Origin: Bacteroidota bacterium
GTDB lineage: Bacteria > Bacteroidota > Bacteroidia > Chitinophagales > Chitinophagaceae
Length of the DNA stretch: 5,583 nucleotides
Reading direction: 5' to 3'
NCBI GenBank assembly: GCA_947457085.1
Contig: CANGUS010000132.1
Coordinates: forward strand, 1-5,583
The notes under the pieces were generated by a model. The model was not told where the DNA came from and searched no databases. It was given only the letters and a program-made list of their open reading frames with translations. Position 1 is the first letter of the stretch, and each line of letters opens with the position of its first letter. A program made the position numbers and the translations under genes. This document shows, piece after piece, positions 5,300 through 5,583 of this stretch.

Positions 5300-5583
5300 A
5301 TGACAATGACAAAAGAAGGCTTTATCAATTTTTTAAAAAAATATAAAATAGCCATTGGCTTTGGCTTGCCTATGACTATTTTTTTCTCAATCCGAGGATT
5401 CTATTTACAAGATGAATATTCTTTCAATTCTATTTCAAGAATTTTAGTTTCTTCCATTTCAGCTGGAGCTCTTTCTGGTTTTATGTATCATTTTATTATG
5501 AATTTATTTAAACACTCAAAGTTTGTAAAAAAATCAAATGCCATTTCATTGAATGAAAACGAACTCATTCTTTTAGAAAAGGA
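5300..5583 (+). CDS. Small membrane protein, 3' end cut by window (possible GRAM/PH-type C-terminal domain)
   Basis: The frame is open from ATG 5300 to the edge of the window, giving 94 residues, and it continues beyond. An in-frame ATG at 5306 is the alternative start. After a short basic N-terminus (TKEGFINFLKKYK), residues about 16-35 (IAIGFGLPMTIFFSIRGFYL) and 46-70 (from SRILVSSISAGALSGF through MYHFIMNLF) are two likely membrane helices joined by a short loop with acidic residues. They are followed by a basic segment (KHSKFVKKS), suggesting that both termini are cytoplasmic. The last visible residues, LNENELILLEK, resemble the start of GRAM or bacterial PH-like domains in similar small Bacteroidota proteins (LxxNExILLE). 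This is an inference from a few residues. The upstream terminator and own -7 box separate it from gene 3. The function is unknown. Confidence 0.75.
   Translation, partial: MTMTKEGFINFLKKYKIAIGFGLPMTIFFSIRGFYLQDEYSFNSISRILVSSISAGALSGFMYHFIMNLFKHSKFVKKSNAISLNENELILLEK

Overview
The window looks like Bacteroidota chromosome. The DNA is AT-rich. One gene encodes a TonB-dependent outer-membrane receptor with the N-terminal carboxypeptidase-regulatory-like domain common in this phylum. A second ends in a type A sorting domain of the type IX secretion system (T9SS). Several promoters resemble the Bacteroidota -7 consensus TAnnTTTG, and ribosome binding sites are not obvious. I cannot place it to genus.

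Layout, left to right. Positions 1-157 hold no confident gene. An inverted repeat (CATTGCG...GAAGCAATC) at the left edge may be the end of an interspersed repeat. Gene 1 (158-1552, +) encodes a 464-residue exported protein of unknown function. A 443-bp non-coding gap (1553-1995) follows, lying between convergent genes. It is filled with a mosaic of hairpin repeats: two long direct repeats of 116 and 117 bp flank two shorter hairpin doublets. This repeat cluster is the most unusual part of the window. Gene 2 (4353-1996, -) encodes the TonB-dependent receptor. It diverges from gene 3 (4408-5217, +), a small T9SS-exported protein with a putative Ig-like domain. The 54-bp gap between them carries back-to-back -7 elements. 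Gene 3 ends at a strong intrinsic terminator (5240-5267). Gene 4 starts at 5300, almost at the predicted transcription start, and runs off the right edge. Its visible part encodes two membrane segments.

Three of the four genes encode or are predicted to encode cell-envelope or exported proteins (outer-membrane receptor, T9SS cargo, exported orphan), and the fourth is a predicted membrane protein. No transporter, TonB/ExbBD, SusD-like partner or regulator is present, so the substrate of the receptor cannot be read from context. I see no CRISPR array, tRNA, rRNA, intact transposase or defence system. Apart from the repeat cluster, this is an ordinary envelope-gene region. All domain calls are by eye from the protein sequences, with no database search.
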